Assembly: GCF_030160655.1 (NCBI RefSeq)
Contig: NZ_BSOT01000002.1
Span: 156,819 to 220,818, forward strand
Direction of reading: 5' to 3'
Origin: Agaribacter marinus
Lineage (GTDB): Bacteria > Pseudomonadota > Gammaproteobacteria > Enterobacterales > Alteromonadaceae
DNA: 64,000 nt
How positions within the stretch are numbered: the first letter of the stretch is position 1; each line of letters opens with the position of its first letter. The notes under the pieces were generated by a model, which was not told where the DNA came from, did no database searches, and was given only the letters and a program-made list of their open reading frames with translations. The position numbers and the translations under genes were made by a program. This document shows positions 26,454-36,254 of the stretch, piece after piece.

Positions 26454-27518
26454 ATGAAAATTTGGTTAGCAGTATTCGGCTTTCTACTTTCCACTTTGTG
26501 TATTGCTGATGAAAATACCACTATCAACATCGGAGGGTATTCTATTGCTCCCAATAGCCACTTGGATATAAATATTGAAGTACCAAAAGGTGAGAAAGAC
26601 CCTGCGACCATTATTCCCATTTCCGTTATTCACGGTAGCCAAAAAGGGCCTATAATTGCAACAGTTGCAGGGGTACATGGCTACGAATATACATCAATAT
26701 TGGCAATGGAAGAGTGGATTAAAACGCTAGATCCTGCATCGATGAGCGGCACCGTCATCGCAGTGAGAGTTGCTCATGTATCTGCGTTCGAAGACCGGTC
26801 TATTTATGTCAACCCATATGACCGGAAGAACCTGAATCGGAGTTTTCCTGGAAGAGCAGACGGCACACAAACCGAAAGGGTTGCTTGGGCTATTTCACAA
26901 AACATAGTCGCAAACGCAGACTTTTTAATTGATTTGCATAGCGGCGACGGTGCTGAGTGGTTATCACCCTTCATTGGTGTATATGGTGGACCTTTAGCAA
27001 GTAATTACGAATTAGCGTTGTCAGTAGCGAAAGGGTTCAATTTTCCGAACGTCGTTACATATAAAATGAAATCAAAAGAACAAGTAGATCGCCGCCGTTC
27101 ACTTAATCGACAAGGTGTAGCCAGTCAAATCCCAACCATTTTAGTTGAAATTGGTGAGAACGGCTCTAAAGTGCAAGAACACGTAAATGCCATGAAATTT
27201 GGGCTTTCAAATGCTTTATCATTGGTAGGTATAAGCAGTAAAAAGGTAGAAACACCAAATACAACAATTACGTACTTTGATAGCACACAATCTGTACCAG
27301 TAAAACATGCCGGTTTATGGTTTCCTAAACAGGTTGGCGGCAGGGTTGTCAAAGAAGGAGAAACCTTAGGTGTATTAAAAGACTACTTTGGCAATACACT
27401 TGAAATTGTTAAAGCGCCATCGGATGGTTTTGGCTTATATGGACTGATGGGCCCAGCAATAAAAGAAGGCGAAAGTGTCTTGACAATAGCCAAACCTGTG
27501 GCGCCAATATCACAATAA
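26454..27518 (+). CDS. Exported succinylglutamate desuccinylase/aspartoacylase-family zinc hydrolase
   Basis: 354 residues with an N-terminal signal peptide (MKIWLAVFGFLLSTLCIADE). The M14/AstE-like core shows zinc ligands His75 and Glu78 in GVHGYEYTS and His162 in LIDLHSGDG, with the NLNRSFPGR substrate motif at ~127-134. A C-terminal beta-barrel lid follows (GGRVVKEGETLGVLKDYFGN). The family deacylates N-acyl amino acids or amidates; the exported location suggests scavenging rather than the arginine pathway. It follows mocR on the same strand but with its own upstream region. Confidence 0.85.
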   Translation: MKIWLAVFGFLLSTLCIADENTTINIGGYSIAPNSHLDINIEVPKGEKDPATIIPISVIHGSQKGPIIATVAGVHGYEYTSILAMEEWIKTLDPASMSGTVIAVRVAHVSAFEDRSIYVNPYDRKNLNRSFPGRADGTQTERVAWAISQNIVANADFLIDLHSGDGAEWLSPFIGVYGGPLASNYELALSVAKGFNFPNVVTYKMKSKEQVDRRRSLNRQGVASQIPTILVEIGENGSKVQEHVNAMKFGLSNALSLVGISSKKVETPNTTITYFDSTQSVPVKHAGLWFPKQVGGRVVKEGETLGVLKDYFGNTLEIVKAPSDGFGLYGLMGPAIKEGESVLTIAKPVAPISQ

Positions 27519-27755
27519 CTTCACATGGAAAGATAGGACCTTATCCGAAGAAGTTAGGAAATCTCTCATCCATTGCTACTATCGGGCGATGTAAGAAGCG
27601 GCGAATCATTGGCTTAGCGCATACGGAGAATATGAACACCACATATATAACAGTAGGCTTTTCAAACATTGGACGGCGTTGAACGACTGGCTTTTGTAGT
27701 CTACTCTGAATAGGCAAAAAACCATTTGTCTTGCTAAAGCGGAAGGAATACAAAA

Positions 27756-28346
27756 GTGGCAAAAACGCAAAATAGCAGTAGCTATACTGAAATAGAGTAT
27801 GAGGAATTTATCGATCCTACATTCAAGGCTTTATTAGTTCAGCGAGTATCAAGTGACCTTGGATACGATAACCCATATGAACTGTTTAATTCTCTTCTTC
27901 ACAAACAACGTTCAAAACGTTTGTATTCTCACGGTAAAGCTAAATCAAAATCTGCGCTAGCGCTTCACTTAGAAGCAGTGAGAGACATTAGTCATTCGAG
28001 TAAGCTTTGGCGGAATATGCAAAGCCAAGCTAAAAAACACAATTTAGATGTAAAAAAAGGTCGTGACGAAGACACACATCATATTGTGGCAGCAAAAGAC
28101 GCGCGCGCACAAACATCACGCAAAGTCATGTTTTCGGCCGGTATCGGCATTAACGATTTTCGCAATGGAGTCAATTTAGCGAAAGAGAAACATCGTCCAA
28201 TGCATACAAGTGAATATTACATGGAAGTTGATAGGCGTCTGTTGTTAGCCAACTATGTATCGCAAGACGACGGAACAGATATAGAAGAATCGATTGGAGA
28301 TGAGTTGCTTGATATGGCGGATGAGATTGCAAATGGCATTTTTTAG
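27756..28346 (+). CDS. AHH-domain nuclease toxin (stand-alone)
   Basis: 196 residues from a GTG with GGAAGGA 8 bases upstream. The C-terminal half carries the AHH nuclease signature of polymorphic toxins: DTHHIVAAKDARAQ (His108-His109), INDFRNGVNLAKEKHRPMHTSEYY (Asn138, His150). The N-terminal ~100 residues are charged and helical, with no Rhs, LXG, PAAR or other delivery domain. AHH enzymes cleave nucleic acid; the toxin role is inferred from the family and from the DUF1629-like partner 12 bp downstream. How it leaves the cell, if it does, is not visible. Confidence 0.72.
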   Translation: MAKTQNSSSYTEIEYEEFIDPTFKALLVQRVSSDLGYDNPYELFNSLLHKQRSKRLYSHGKAKSKSALALHLEAVRDISHSSKLWRNMQSQAKKHNLDVKKGRDEDTHHIVAAKDARAQTSRKVMFSAGIGINDFRNGVNLAKEKHRPMHTSEYYMEVDRRLLLANYVSQDDGTDIEESIGDELLDMADEIANGIF

Positions 28347-28358
28347 TTGGATTGTTCG

Positions 28359-28931
28359 ATGAGAGTTTTTGAACTTAGAGGCGGTGGTAATGGCTACATG
28401 ACATTTGTAGCTAAAAATGAAATTGACCTTTATCAAGATCGGTTTGCTGATATGAAAAATTACAGCGAAACTATGTCGAAAGAACCTCCTAACTTAATTT
28501 TAGGGAGTGCAACGCACAATCAAAAAAAATATAAAGGCAAACCTTTAAAAATCGCTGATATAGGATACTTGGTCGCTGGAAACGTTATTGTGAACGAAAG
28601 AGTACGCGAAACCATTGGGGATTACTTGAAACAGTTTGGCGACTTGATTCCGATTAATGTTGAGGGGAATACTTGGTATAGCTATGTTGTGACAAATGTG
28701 CTGGATGGTATAACGGATATACAAAAAAGTGTTTTGACGCGTTCGGGCAGACTAAAAATACCGGCATTCGACATTCAAAAATTACCTCGACACCCTCAAA
28801 TATTTAAAACAAAAGAGACAGGGCTACTACAAATCTTTTTCACGGAAACCGAAACTGAGGGATTACGTAGTTTGATCAACATACATGGTATTGATGCGGG
28901 TGATATGAAATTGGTATGGGAGTCTAAGTAG
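28359..28931 (+). CDS. DUF1629/Imm11-like immunity protein
   Basis: The start is set at the ATG at 28359 with TTGGA 7 bases upstream; a TTG four codons earlier sits just after the toxin stop. The 190 residues have the Imm11 (DUF1629) layout: DIGYLVAGNVIVNERVRETIGDYL, IPINVEGNTWYSYVVTNVLDGI, FKTKETGLLQIFFTETETEGLRSLINIHGIDAGDMKLVWE at the end. Imm11 proteins are commonly found directly after AHH-type toxins. It is presumed to neutralise the upstream nuclease, being the second gene of a two-gene operon. Confidence 0.7.
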   Translation: MRVFELRGGGNGYMTFVAKNEIDLYQDRFADMKNYSETMSKEPPNLILGSATHNQKKYKGKPLKIADIGYLVAGNVIVNERVRETIGDYLKQFGDLIPINVEGNTWYSYVVTNVLDGITDIQKSVLTRSGRLKIPAFDIQKLPRHPQIFKTKETGLLQIFFTETETEGLRSLINIHGIDAGDMKLVWESK

Positions 28932-28957
28932 TATTATTTAGGCTTGTTTCATATGAA

Positions 28958-29419
28958 CTATACATCCAAGGCCGTTCTGCAGATAACATCCCGTAATACG
29001 AAACTAGAATGCACGCCTACCACACCTTCTAATTTCGTTAATTTGTTCAAGAGAAACGTTTCATAGTGCTGCATGTCTCTCACAATAACTTTCAATAAAA
29101 AATCGGCCGTCTGCCCAGTTACCACCATACATTCGAGTACCTCAGGCATGTTTTTAACCGCATTTTCGAAGGTAATAAAGCGGTCGTGGGTGTGACGATC
29201 CATTGAAATCCCCACCATGGCGATTAAATTTAAACCAAGCATTTGCGGTTTTAAAATAGTAACAGTTTTATCAATGATGCCGGACTCTTCTAGTCTTTTT
29301 ACCCGGCGAGCACAGGGTGTGGGGGACAAGTTAACTAACTCTGCGAGCTCTAAGTTAGTAATACGCCCATTGTTTTGCATATGCCGCAAAATGGCTTTGT
29401 CAGTGTCATCTAACTTCAT
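28958..29419 (-). CDS. Lrp/AsnC family regulator
   Basis: The ATG at 29419 gives the usual family N-terminus (MKLDDTDKAILRHMQNNGR); an in-frame ATG at 29452 with AGGG 5 bases upstream is an alternative start. Residues 5-60 are the HTH (NLELAELVNLSPTPCARRVKRLEESGII) and ~70-150 the RAM effector domain (GISMDRHTHDRFITFENAV, VVTGQTADFLLKV). Such regulators respond to amino acids. It is divergent from leuA, so control of leucine synthesis is the natural inference. Confidence 0.88.
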   Translation of the reverse strand: MKLDDTDKAILRHMQNNGRITNLELAELVNLSPTPCARRVKRLEESGIIDKTVTILKPQMLGLNLIAMVGISMDRHTHDRFITFENAVKNMPEVLECMVVTGQTADFLLKVIVRDMQHYETFLLNKLTKLEGVVGVHSSFVLRDVICRTALDV

Positions 29420-29587
29420 GTGTGTTTTATAGAATATGACTTTAATAGTCATTATAGCCCTAAAAATTACATATATTAGAGATATAATTCATGATTTGTT
29501 GAATTAAGCACAAATATAACTGATTAACACTCATTGACTTTATTAATAATAGCGCCAATAACTTCGTTAAGGTTCAAGTAAAGAGTG

Positions 29588-31300
29588 ATGAGTAATCAAC
29601 CAAACGCCACTAGTGCATTTAATCACAAAAAATACCGCGCATTCCCTCCGCTTAAAAAGGTGAACCGTCAATGGCCTGACAAGCTTATTGAGCATGCTCC
29701 TCTATGGTGTAGTGTCGATTTACGAGACGGCAATCAAGCCTTAATGGAACCTATGAATATTGAGCAAAAACTCATTATGTTCAAATTATTAGTGGATATT
29801 GGTTTTAAAGAAATAGAAGTGGGGTTTCCTTCTGCTTCTGCCCCTGATTTTAATTTTGTTCGCCAATTAATAGAGCAGTCTTTGATTCCTGACGACGTTA
29901 CTATTCAAGTGTTGGTGCAAGCCAGAGAGACATTAATTGCGCGTACTTTTGAATCCTTAAAAGGCGTAAAAAAAGCCATTGTGCATTTGTATAATTCCAC
30001 CTCGCTTGCGCAACGAGAGCAAGTATTTAAGAAGTCTAAACAAGAAATAAAGAAAATCGCAACTCAAGGCGCCCACTGGTTAAACTCATATGCAGCCAAG
30101 CAACCCAAAACGCAGTGGCAATTTCAATATTCGCCAGAGAGTTTTACTGGCACTGAAATGTCGTACGCTATAGAAGTGATTGATGCTGTGACGGCGATTT
30201 GGCAAACAGAAGCACACGCTAAACAAGTCTTAGTCACTCAATTGCCCGTAATTATCAATTTGCCAGCAACGGTTGAAATGAGCACCCCGAATATTTATGC
30301 CGACCAAGTGGAAACGATTTGCGAACAAATTGCACGTAGAGATCGCATCATAGTTAGTTTGCATACTCACAATGACCGAGGATGTGGAGTCGCGGCGGCG
30401 GAGTTAGGCGTGATGGCGGGCGCTGATCGCATCGAAGGTACCTTGCTAGGGAATGGTGAACGTACAGGCAATATGGACATCGTGACCATGGCGATGAATC
30501 TATATAGCCAAGGTATCGATCCCAAGTTAAACCTTAGCAACACAGACAAGATTATCAATGTCGTGGAGCAATGTACTCAGCTCGCCGTGCACCCTCGCCA
30601 TCCCTATGTAGGAGAGTTAGTCTTTGCTGCCTTTTCAGGTAGCCACCAAGATGCTATTAACAAGTGCTTAAGTGTCGATGATAGCAAACGTAAGGACGAC
30701 CCAAATGCCCACTGGAACGTTGCCTATTTGCCGATTGACCCAAAGGATTTAGGACGGGATTACCAGCAAGTTATTCGTATCAATAGCCAATCGGGTAAAG
30801 GAGGGGTGGCGTACATTCTTGACCAGCACTACCAACTAAAATTACCACGTTGGTTGCAAATTGATTTTAGTCAACATGTGCAACACCTATCTGAAACCTT
30901 TGCCAGCGAAATTAGTCCCATCCAAATTATCGAGCTATTTACTCGCGTGTATTTGGAGACAAACAAAAAAATATCTCGTTACGATATCTCTCGGCGTAAT
31001 AATCAAGAAGAATTAACCGTAGCGTTCACGCCTCGAAGCGGCGCTAAAGATATTACGATATCGGGCAAAGGTAACGGTATTTTATCTGCGTTTGTGCATG
31101 GGCTTTGCCATTACTACAAGAAAAGTATCATCTTAGTCGACTACACAGAGCATACCCTTGGACAAGACGAAAATGCTAAAGCAATTGCTTATGTGCAAGT
31201 CAGTATTGAAGGGCAGCGTTTTTGTGGTGTCGGAGAAAACACCGACGTCATCCATGCATCGATGATCGCCATATTAAATGCAATATCAGATGATATTTAG
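29588..31300 (+). CDS. leuA: 2-isopropylmalate synthase, long type
   Basis: 570 residues, the length of the LeuA type 2 found in actinobacteria and some proteobacteria. The start is either the ATG at 29588 or the GTG at 29585. HMGL-type catalytic motifs are visible: VDLRDGNQALMEPM near residue 45, the HTHNDRGCGVAAAELG metal histidines and the GNGERTGNMD loop. A C-terminal LeuA regulatory dimer domain (GKGNGILSAFVHGL, VGENTDVIHASMIAILNAI) allows leucine feedback. It condenses acetyl-CoA and 2-ketoisovalerate, the first step of leucine synthesis. It is divergent from an Lrp regulator. Confidence 0.95.
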   Translation: MSNQPNATSAFNHKKYRAFPPLKKVNRQWPDKLIEHAPLWCSVDLRDGNQALMEPMNIEQKLIMFKLLVDIGFKEIEVGFPSASAPDFNFVRQLIEQSLIPDDVTIQVLVQARETLIARTFESLKGVKKAIVHLYNSTSLAQREQVFKKSKQEIKKIATQGAHWLNSYAAKQPKTQWQFQYSPESFTGTEMSYAIEVIDAVTAIWQTEAHAKQVLVTQLPVIINLPATVEMSTPNIYADQVETICEQIARRDRIIVSLHTHNDRGCGVAAAELGVMAGADRIEGTLLGNGERTGNMDIVTMAMNLYSQGIDPKLNLSNTDKIINVVEQCTQLAVHPRHPYVGELVFAAFSGSHQDAINKCLSVDDSKRKDDPNAHWNVAYLPIDPKDLGRDYQQVIRINSQSGKGGVAYILDQHYQLKLPRWLQIDFSQHVQHLSETFASEISPIQIIELFTRVYLETNKKISRYDISRRNNQEELTVAFTPRSGAKDITISGKGNGILSAFVHGLCHYYKKSIILVDYTEHTLGQDENAKAIAYVQVSIEGQRFCGVGENTDVIHASMIAILNAISDDI

Positions 31301-31552
31301 CGACAACTAGTTTGACGAACACCGCAAGTGAATATTTTAAACGGCTGCAGTTTTAGTCCGACATATAAATCTGAGTTGCTCTAGGGAGACATACAAGTAG
31401 TGCTTTATGCAGTGGTCAAGTAGTATTGGCCACAGTTGTATAGTAAAGCCAGTCTGTTATTCGACTCAACGCTTTTGTTTGCACTGGCGATTTCTGATAT
31501 TTATAATTGCTATGCTCTAAATATCTACGCTCACTATTTGCCGAGGACGGTT

Positions 31553-33091
31553 ATGTCTGAATTTTTTTCAAGTGCTGGCTACATTATTGATCCCCAACGA
31601 CGCACTATTGAAAAAGACGGTGAGACAACACCTGTTAGGGCGCGCACCTTTGAATTACTGCTCATTTTTTTAAGGTCGCCTAAACAGTTAATAAGTAAGC
31701 AACTGTTATTGGATGCTATCTGGGATGACGTTACCGTAGATGAACAAGTGTTGTTTCAATCGATTAGAGAATTACGGTTACTTTTCAAGCAACCAGAAAT
31801 TATCAAAAATTATCCCCGTAAAGGGTACGCGTGGATTGATCAAGTCACCTTACACCAACATAAATTTTTGCCACCACATGGTATTACGAAAAAATTTACC
31901 CGCGAAATAAATAGCAGAATACCGATTGTCGCCTTGTTGCTCATTGGTACAATCAGCCTTGCAGCCATCCACACTGATAAAATTGGAATGACCTCAGATG
32001 CCACTACGCTGCCAGACAGCTCCAACGCTCAAATGTCGCTAGATGGCTCAATAATAGTGCTGCCTTTTTCAAGCAATATTCAAAGCCAAGATCATCAATG
32101 GGTGCGCTTAGGTGCCATGGATCAAGTAATCGCAATACTCAAGGAAAACAGCCAACAGATAGTGCGAAGCACAGAGATAGTCCTTGAATTAATAGGGCAA
32201 ATCAACAACCCCCAACAAAACAAGCTGGTCCCAAACATATTTAAGGTGACCGATGCTGCCATGGTGGTAGAGGCAAACCTTTCTGGCAATGTAGAAGAGT
32301 ATCGATTGAACTTCGTTATCCACGCTAAAAGTGCTACAAAAAGGGGTGTTATTTTTGATACAAACATAGATAAGTTATTATTGCAGTTTGCAAATGTCGT
32401 TAGTACTCATACTGGCACAAAAGACTCTGCAGACATTGATAAAACGTATGAATCTGACTTCCGCAGCGAACTTATCTCACGCGCATTCAATGCATATGAA
32501 CAACAACAATACAAAGAAGCAAATAGTTTTTTTAATAGCGTAATTGCGGTAGAACCACACAACTTAATCGCTAGGCGGAAATACGCTGAAACACTAGCTT
32601 ATATTGGTCAACCTCACGCAGCAAAAGAAAGTCTGCAAGAAAGTTTACCGCTAGCTACGGGTAGATATGCTATTGAAAAAGGCAGGATGTACTACTGGCT
32701 CAGCTTAATCGACTATCATCAGAATGCATACTCTCAGTCGTTAGCTACTTTAGAGAAAGCCAATAAGGTCGCAGACGCGCATAGCGACTGGCTTTATCAA
32801 GCCTACATTGCTGACTTAAAAGGCCTAATTTATACGTCGCAAAGTCAGTACGTAAAGGCTAGCGCATCATTCACGTCAGCACTGAAGCACTACGGAGACG
32901 TCTATTGTCCAATTGGCAGAACCCGCACACATTTGCATCTTGCTAACTTACATTTCGAAAATAACAATGTTGCTGCATCTAAAGCAGCCTTCGCCGAAGC
33001 AGACTTTCTTTTTACTACATACAAGTTGCTAAGTGTTGAAACCATATACAAAGACACGCAACAACGATTAAATGCCTCAACTGATATCTAA
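31553..33091 (+). CDS. CadC/ToxR-like membrane regulator with TPR sensor
   Basis: The ATG at 31553 has GAGGA 5 bases upstream; the 39 codons before it in frame are not protein-like. Residues 1-105 form an OmpR-type winged helix (RARTFELLLIFLRSPKQLISKQLLLDAIWDD, NYPRKGYAWI). One membrane helix lies at ~125-142 (IPIVALLLIGTISLAAI). The outer part contains a small IVLPFSSN domain and then TPR-like repeats (AFNAYEQQQYKEANSFFNSVIAVEP and following). The design is that of a one-component sensor acting from the membrane. No obvious target except perhaps the PEBP lipoprotein gene 147 bp downstream. Confidence 0.8.
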   Translation: MSEFFSSAGYIIDPQRRTIEKDGETTPVRARTFELLLIFLRSPKQLISKQLLLDAIWDDVTVDEQVLFQSIRELRLLFKQPEIIKNYPRKGYAWIDQVTLHQHKFLPPHGITKKFTREINSRIPIVALLLIGTISLAAIHTDKIGMTSDATTLPDSSNAQMSLDGSIIVLPFSSNIQSQDHQWVRLGAMDQVIAILKENSQQIVRSTEIVLELIGQINNPQQNKLVPNIFKVTDAAMVVEANLSGNVEEYRLNFVIHAKSATKRGVIFDTNIDKLLLQFANVVSTHTGTKDSADIDKTYESDFRSELISRAFNAYEQQQYKEANSFFNSVIAVEPHNLIARRKYAETLAYIGQPHAAKESLQESLPLATGRYAIEKGRMYYWLSLIDYHQNAYSQSLATLEKANKVADAHSDWLYQAYIADLKGLIYTSQSQYVKASASFTSALKHYGDVYCPIGRTRTHLHLANLHFENNNVAASKAAFAEADFLFTTYKLLSVETIYKDTQQRLNASTDI

Positions 33092-33238
33092 AGATAACTT
33101 ATCATTTAAAAATCAACAATTTAAGAATATTTAAGAACATTTAAGTGGCTCTCATTTGGGCGATTTCTTTAGTGTATTGCCTCGCACAACGTTCAATAAA
33201 ATTGTGCCTTACCTACTCATCAAAAAGGAATCTAAAAT

Positions 33239-33889
<651 letters not shown>

Positions 33890-33910
33890 TTTAATACCAT
33901 ACATTCGAAT

Positions 33911-33946
33911 AACTACAGTGGCGACCTTAGGCTCTCCACTGTAGTT
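33911..33946. terminator. Bidirectional terminator-like hairpin
   Basis: AACTACAGTGG (33911-33921) pairs perfectly with CCACTGTAGTT (33936-33946) around a 14-base loop, between the convergent PEBP gene and the phosphoesterase operon. Short T-rich tract only; the stem is strong. Confidence 0.75.
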
Positions 33947-33961
33947 TAGATCAAACAAAAG

Positions 33962-35032
33962 TTAGTGTGCGTCCAGCTTAAGGTTTAACGCTTTCTTTGA
34001 TACGTATTCACCATTTATATCTTTAAAGCCAAAAAGAACATCAGCCTTGTCGTGCCCCCAACGCACGTCAATTAAGCCATAATTATTCTTGTAATAAGCC
34101 TCGCTGGCTCTATGTTTGTTCGGGCTAATGGCTTTCCACTCCTCACTTAAACCTGATGAAGTTACTTCCCACAGCGTTTGACCATTAGTGAGCGTTTGCT
34201 TCGATATTTCGGCCCAATGCGTATCACCACTTATCAACAACATGTTGTCCAGCTTGTTTTGTTGAATATTTTTGCTTAGTCGTTCGAAGTCATAGGGAAA
34301 ATTTTTCCACGCCTCCCAACCCGTATGATCAGACAATACCTGTAAACTAGACGCCAATATTTTTATGTCTGCGGGTTTCGCCAACTCTGCTTCTAACCAG
34401 GTCCATTGTTGGCGTCCTAGCATCGTCTTTTGCTTAGTTTCGTCGTGACTATAGGGTCCCATATTTTTAGGTTTACGTTTGGCCATGTAATCTAGCCGAC
34501 CGACGCTTTGAATATCGTCTCGATTCCAACGTAAATCTGGAAAGATAATATGCACGGTCCGCCCATTATCATTGCGCAACCATTGACTGTGATAAATACC
34601 ATCGTCTTGCTTGTATCTAAGATCATTTTTTGGTACTTGCCAAAAATCTAGAAAAGCGACTTTAGCCTGCGCCTTAAATTCAAACGCTTTACCGCCGTCA
34701 TTTAATCCAAAATCATGATCATCCCATATTGCGTGAATACGCGTTCCACGTTTGAGCGTTTTAAAATTTGGATTGTTACCTAGTGTTTCATATTTTTTCA
34801 CTAGCACATCAAAATCATCGGTATCACCGTAAACATTATCGCCTAAAAAAAGCATAGCATCTGGCTTTTCTCGAGCAATCGTACTCAGTATATTTAACGG
34901 CTTATCTTGATGTGAACAGCTACCAAAAGCAATCAACGTCCGCTCTTCCGCAAATGTATAAGCACTAGCTAAACACCCTATCAGGAAAATTAAACGTGTA
35001 TAAAAAAATGCGTTCGACAATCTCATTCGCAT
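33962..35032 (-). CDS. PhoD-like secreted alkaline phosphatase/phosphodiesterase
   Basis: 356 residues with a signal peptide ending near FAEERTL. Metal-binding motifs of PhoD-type metallophosphatases are visible: FGSCSHQDKP, MLFLGDNVYGDTDDF, IWDDHDFGLNDGG and LLISGDTHWAEIS. The family uses Fe/Ca or similar metals to hydrolyse phosphomonoesters and diesters outside the cytoplasm. Its start overlaps the end of the upstream phosphodiesterase gene by 10 bp, so they are one operon aimed at organic phosphate. Confidence 0.9.
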   Translation of the reverse strand: MRMRLSNAFFYTRLIFLIGCLASAYTFAEERTLIAFGSCSHQDKPLNILSTIAREKPDAMLFLGDNVYGDTDDFDVLVKKYETLGNNPNFKTLKRGTRIHAIWDDHDFGLNDGGKAFEFKAQAKVAFLDFWQVPKNDLRYKQDDGIYHSQWLRNDNGRTVHIIFPDLRWNRDDIQSVGRLDYMAKRKPKNMGPYSHDETKQKTMLGRQQWTWLEAELAKPADIKILASSLQVLSDHTGWEAWKNFPYDFERLSKNIQQNKLDNMLLISGDTHWAEISKQTLTNGQTLWEVTSSGLSEEWKAISPNKHRASEAYYKNNYGLIDVRWGHDKADVLFGFKDINGEYVSKKALNLKLDAH

Positions 35033-36207
35033 GGGTTTTCCTTAATGATGTCAATGGCTTTGTGGTCTTGTTTTGCTGCAAGCTCACATTTATCTAAAAG
35101 ACTGTAAATAGTTGGTGTGATTTGGATTGTACTGGCTGAAAATTCACTTGATAGCGGTTTTCGAATATTTGGGCCAATTGCCGCAATCCATACGTTTTCA
35201 GATCCAACAATACCGTGTTCAAAATGTCCTAGTGCTTTCATATACCCCTTAACAGCAACTACCGATGCATGATGTTGCCAGTCATCCGGTGAAACACCAC
35301 GACCATGGTCCGTCGTAATAATGAGATTTGTTTTATTAGCATAAAACGTATCAGATTGTAGGTAATCCCAAACTTCTTTTATAAATCGGTCTGTACGAGT
35401 ACTTGCTAATATGTACTCATCATATTTACCGTCATGCGCAAAATCATCAGTATCCCCATAACTAATGCTCATTACTCTTGGCTTATGGGATTTCAAATGA
35501 TGCATCGCGTATGCATGGGTAAACGCATCTAGCCGCACTGTCGCCCAAGGGCTAGGCGTATCCACTTGCAGGCGATTTAATAAGCTAAGCCTATTGCGTT
35601 CAACAAGTGGAATAGCGGTGTTTGCATCCGCCACTTCATAGGGTTCAAACCCTGCGTTAATATAGACGTCGTGCAAACCACGTCTCAATATATAAGGAAA
35701 TACATCCCAGCTCGCAAATGCTGCTGGCTTAAATTCTTTGGGGTATTTGTCGGCCAGCACTTCAAGAAATGACGGATACTTAGCTACTATTTTTGCATTA
35801 CTTGTAATGCTAGCATCCAGTTTACCAGTAAAAATTTCATGATATCCTGGATAAGAAAAATTCATGTTGTTCGCGACAGTAATTCGCTCTCCCTCTAAGG
35901 AGCTACCTAGCAGAACACCATCATTAACGATAGTTGTTGCAATAAATGGAAGTAATTTTTGCTGACGTTTTTTTGAGTCTTCATGCCAGTACGTGTTCGC
36001 CAATTGCGCTTTTTTACTGACATACTTTTCATGTTGATAAAGGCGCTCATCGATGCCATTAAATACTTCTTGTGTGCGCAATCCATCAATCGTAATTAAA
36101 ATGAGCTTTGGCGCCTGAAAAGCCTTGTTTACCGAAGCAGTATTAGCTAAAACGCCCTTACTAGCAAAGCATGTAACAATGACAAAAATCGACAATATAT
36201 GTTTCAT
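35023..36207 (-). CDS. Type I phosphodiesterase/nucleotide pyrophosphatase-family hydrolase (exported)
   Basis: 394 residues, signal peptide ending near GVLANTAS. Alkaline-phosphatase superfamily motifs are visible: LILITIDGLRTQEVFNG (metal Asp, nucleophile Thr region), SYGDTDDFAHDG with the Asp-His pair and IITTDHGRGVSPDDWQHH for the second metal site. It hydrolyses phosphate esters or diesters; the exact substrate is unknown. The end overlaps the PhoD-like gene by 10 bp. A terminator hairpin separates it from the TonB receptor upstream. Confidence 0.88.
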   Translation of the reverse strand: MKHILSIFVIVTCFASKGVLANTASVNKAFQAPKLILITIDGLRTQEVFNGIDERLYQHEKYVSKKAQLANTYWHEDSKKRQQKLLPFIATTIVNDGVLLGSSLEGERITVANNMNFSYPGYHEIFTGKLDASITSNAKIVAKYPSFLEVLADKYPKEFKPAAFASWDVFPYILRRGLHDVYINAGFEPYEVADANTAIPLVERNRLSLLNRLQVDTPSPWATVRLDAFTHAYAMHHLKSHKPRVMSISYGDTDDFAHDGKYDEYILASTRTDRFIKEVWDYLQSDTFYANKTNLIITTDHGRGVSPDDWQHHASVVAVKGYMKALGHFEHGIVGSENVWIAAIGPNIRKPLSSEFSASTIQITPTIYSLLDKCELAAKQDHKAIDIIKENPCE

Positions 36208-36218
36208 ATAGACACCAA

Positions 36219-36240
36219 AACCCTCGCCTCAGCGAGGGTT
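36219..36240 (-). terminator. Intrinsic terminator after the TonB-dependent receptor gene
   Basis: AACCCTCGC and GCGAGGGTT form a 9-bp stem with a 4-base loop; on the minus strand it is followed by TTTTGG. It lies 14 bp after the receptor stop, so the phosphoesterases behind it depend on read-through or their own promoter. Confidence 0.85.
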
Positions 36241-36254
36241 ATTATTGTAGACGG

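Noticed and set aside
27541..27755. Minus-strand 73-codon frame or toxin delivery-domain relic before the AHH gene
   Set aside because: No domain recognised, and the region contains the ribosome site and leader of the AHH gene.
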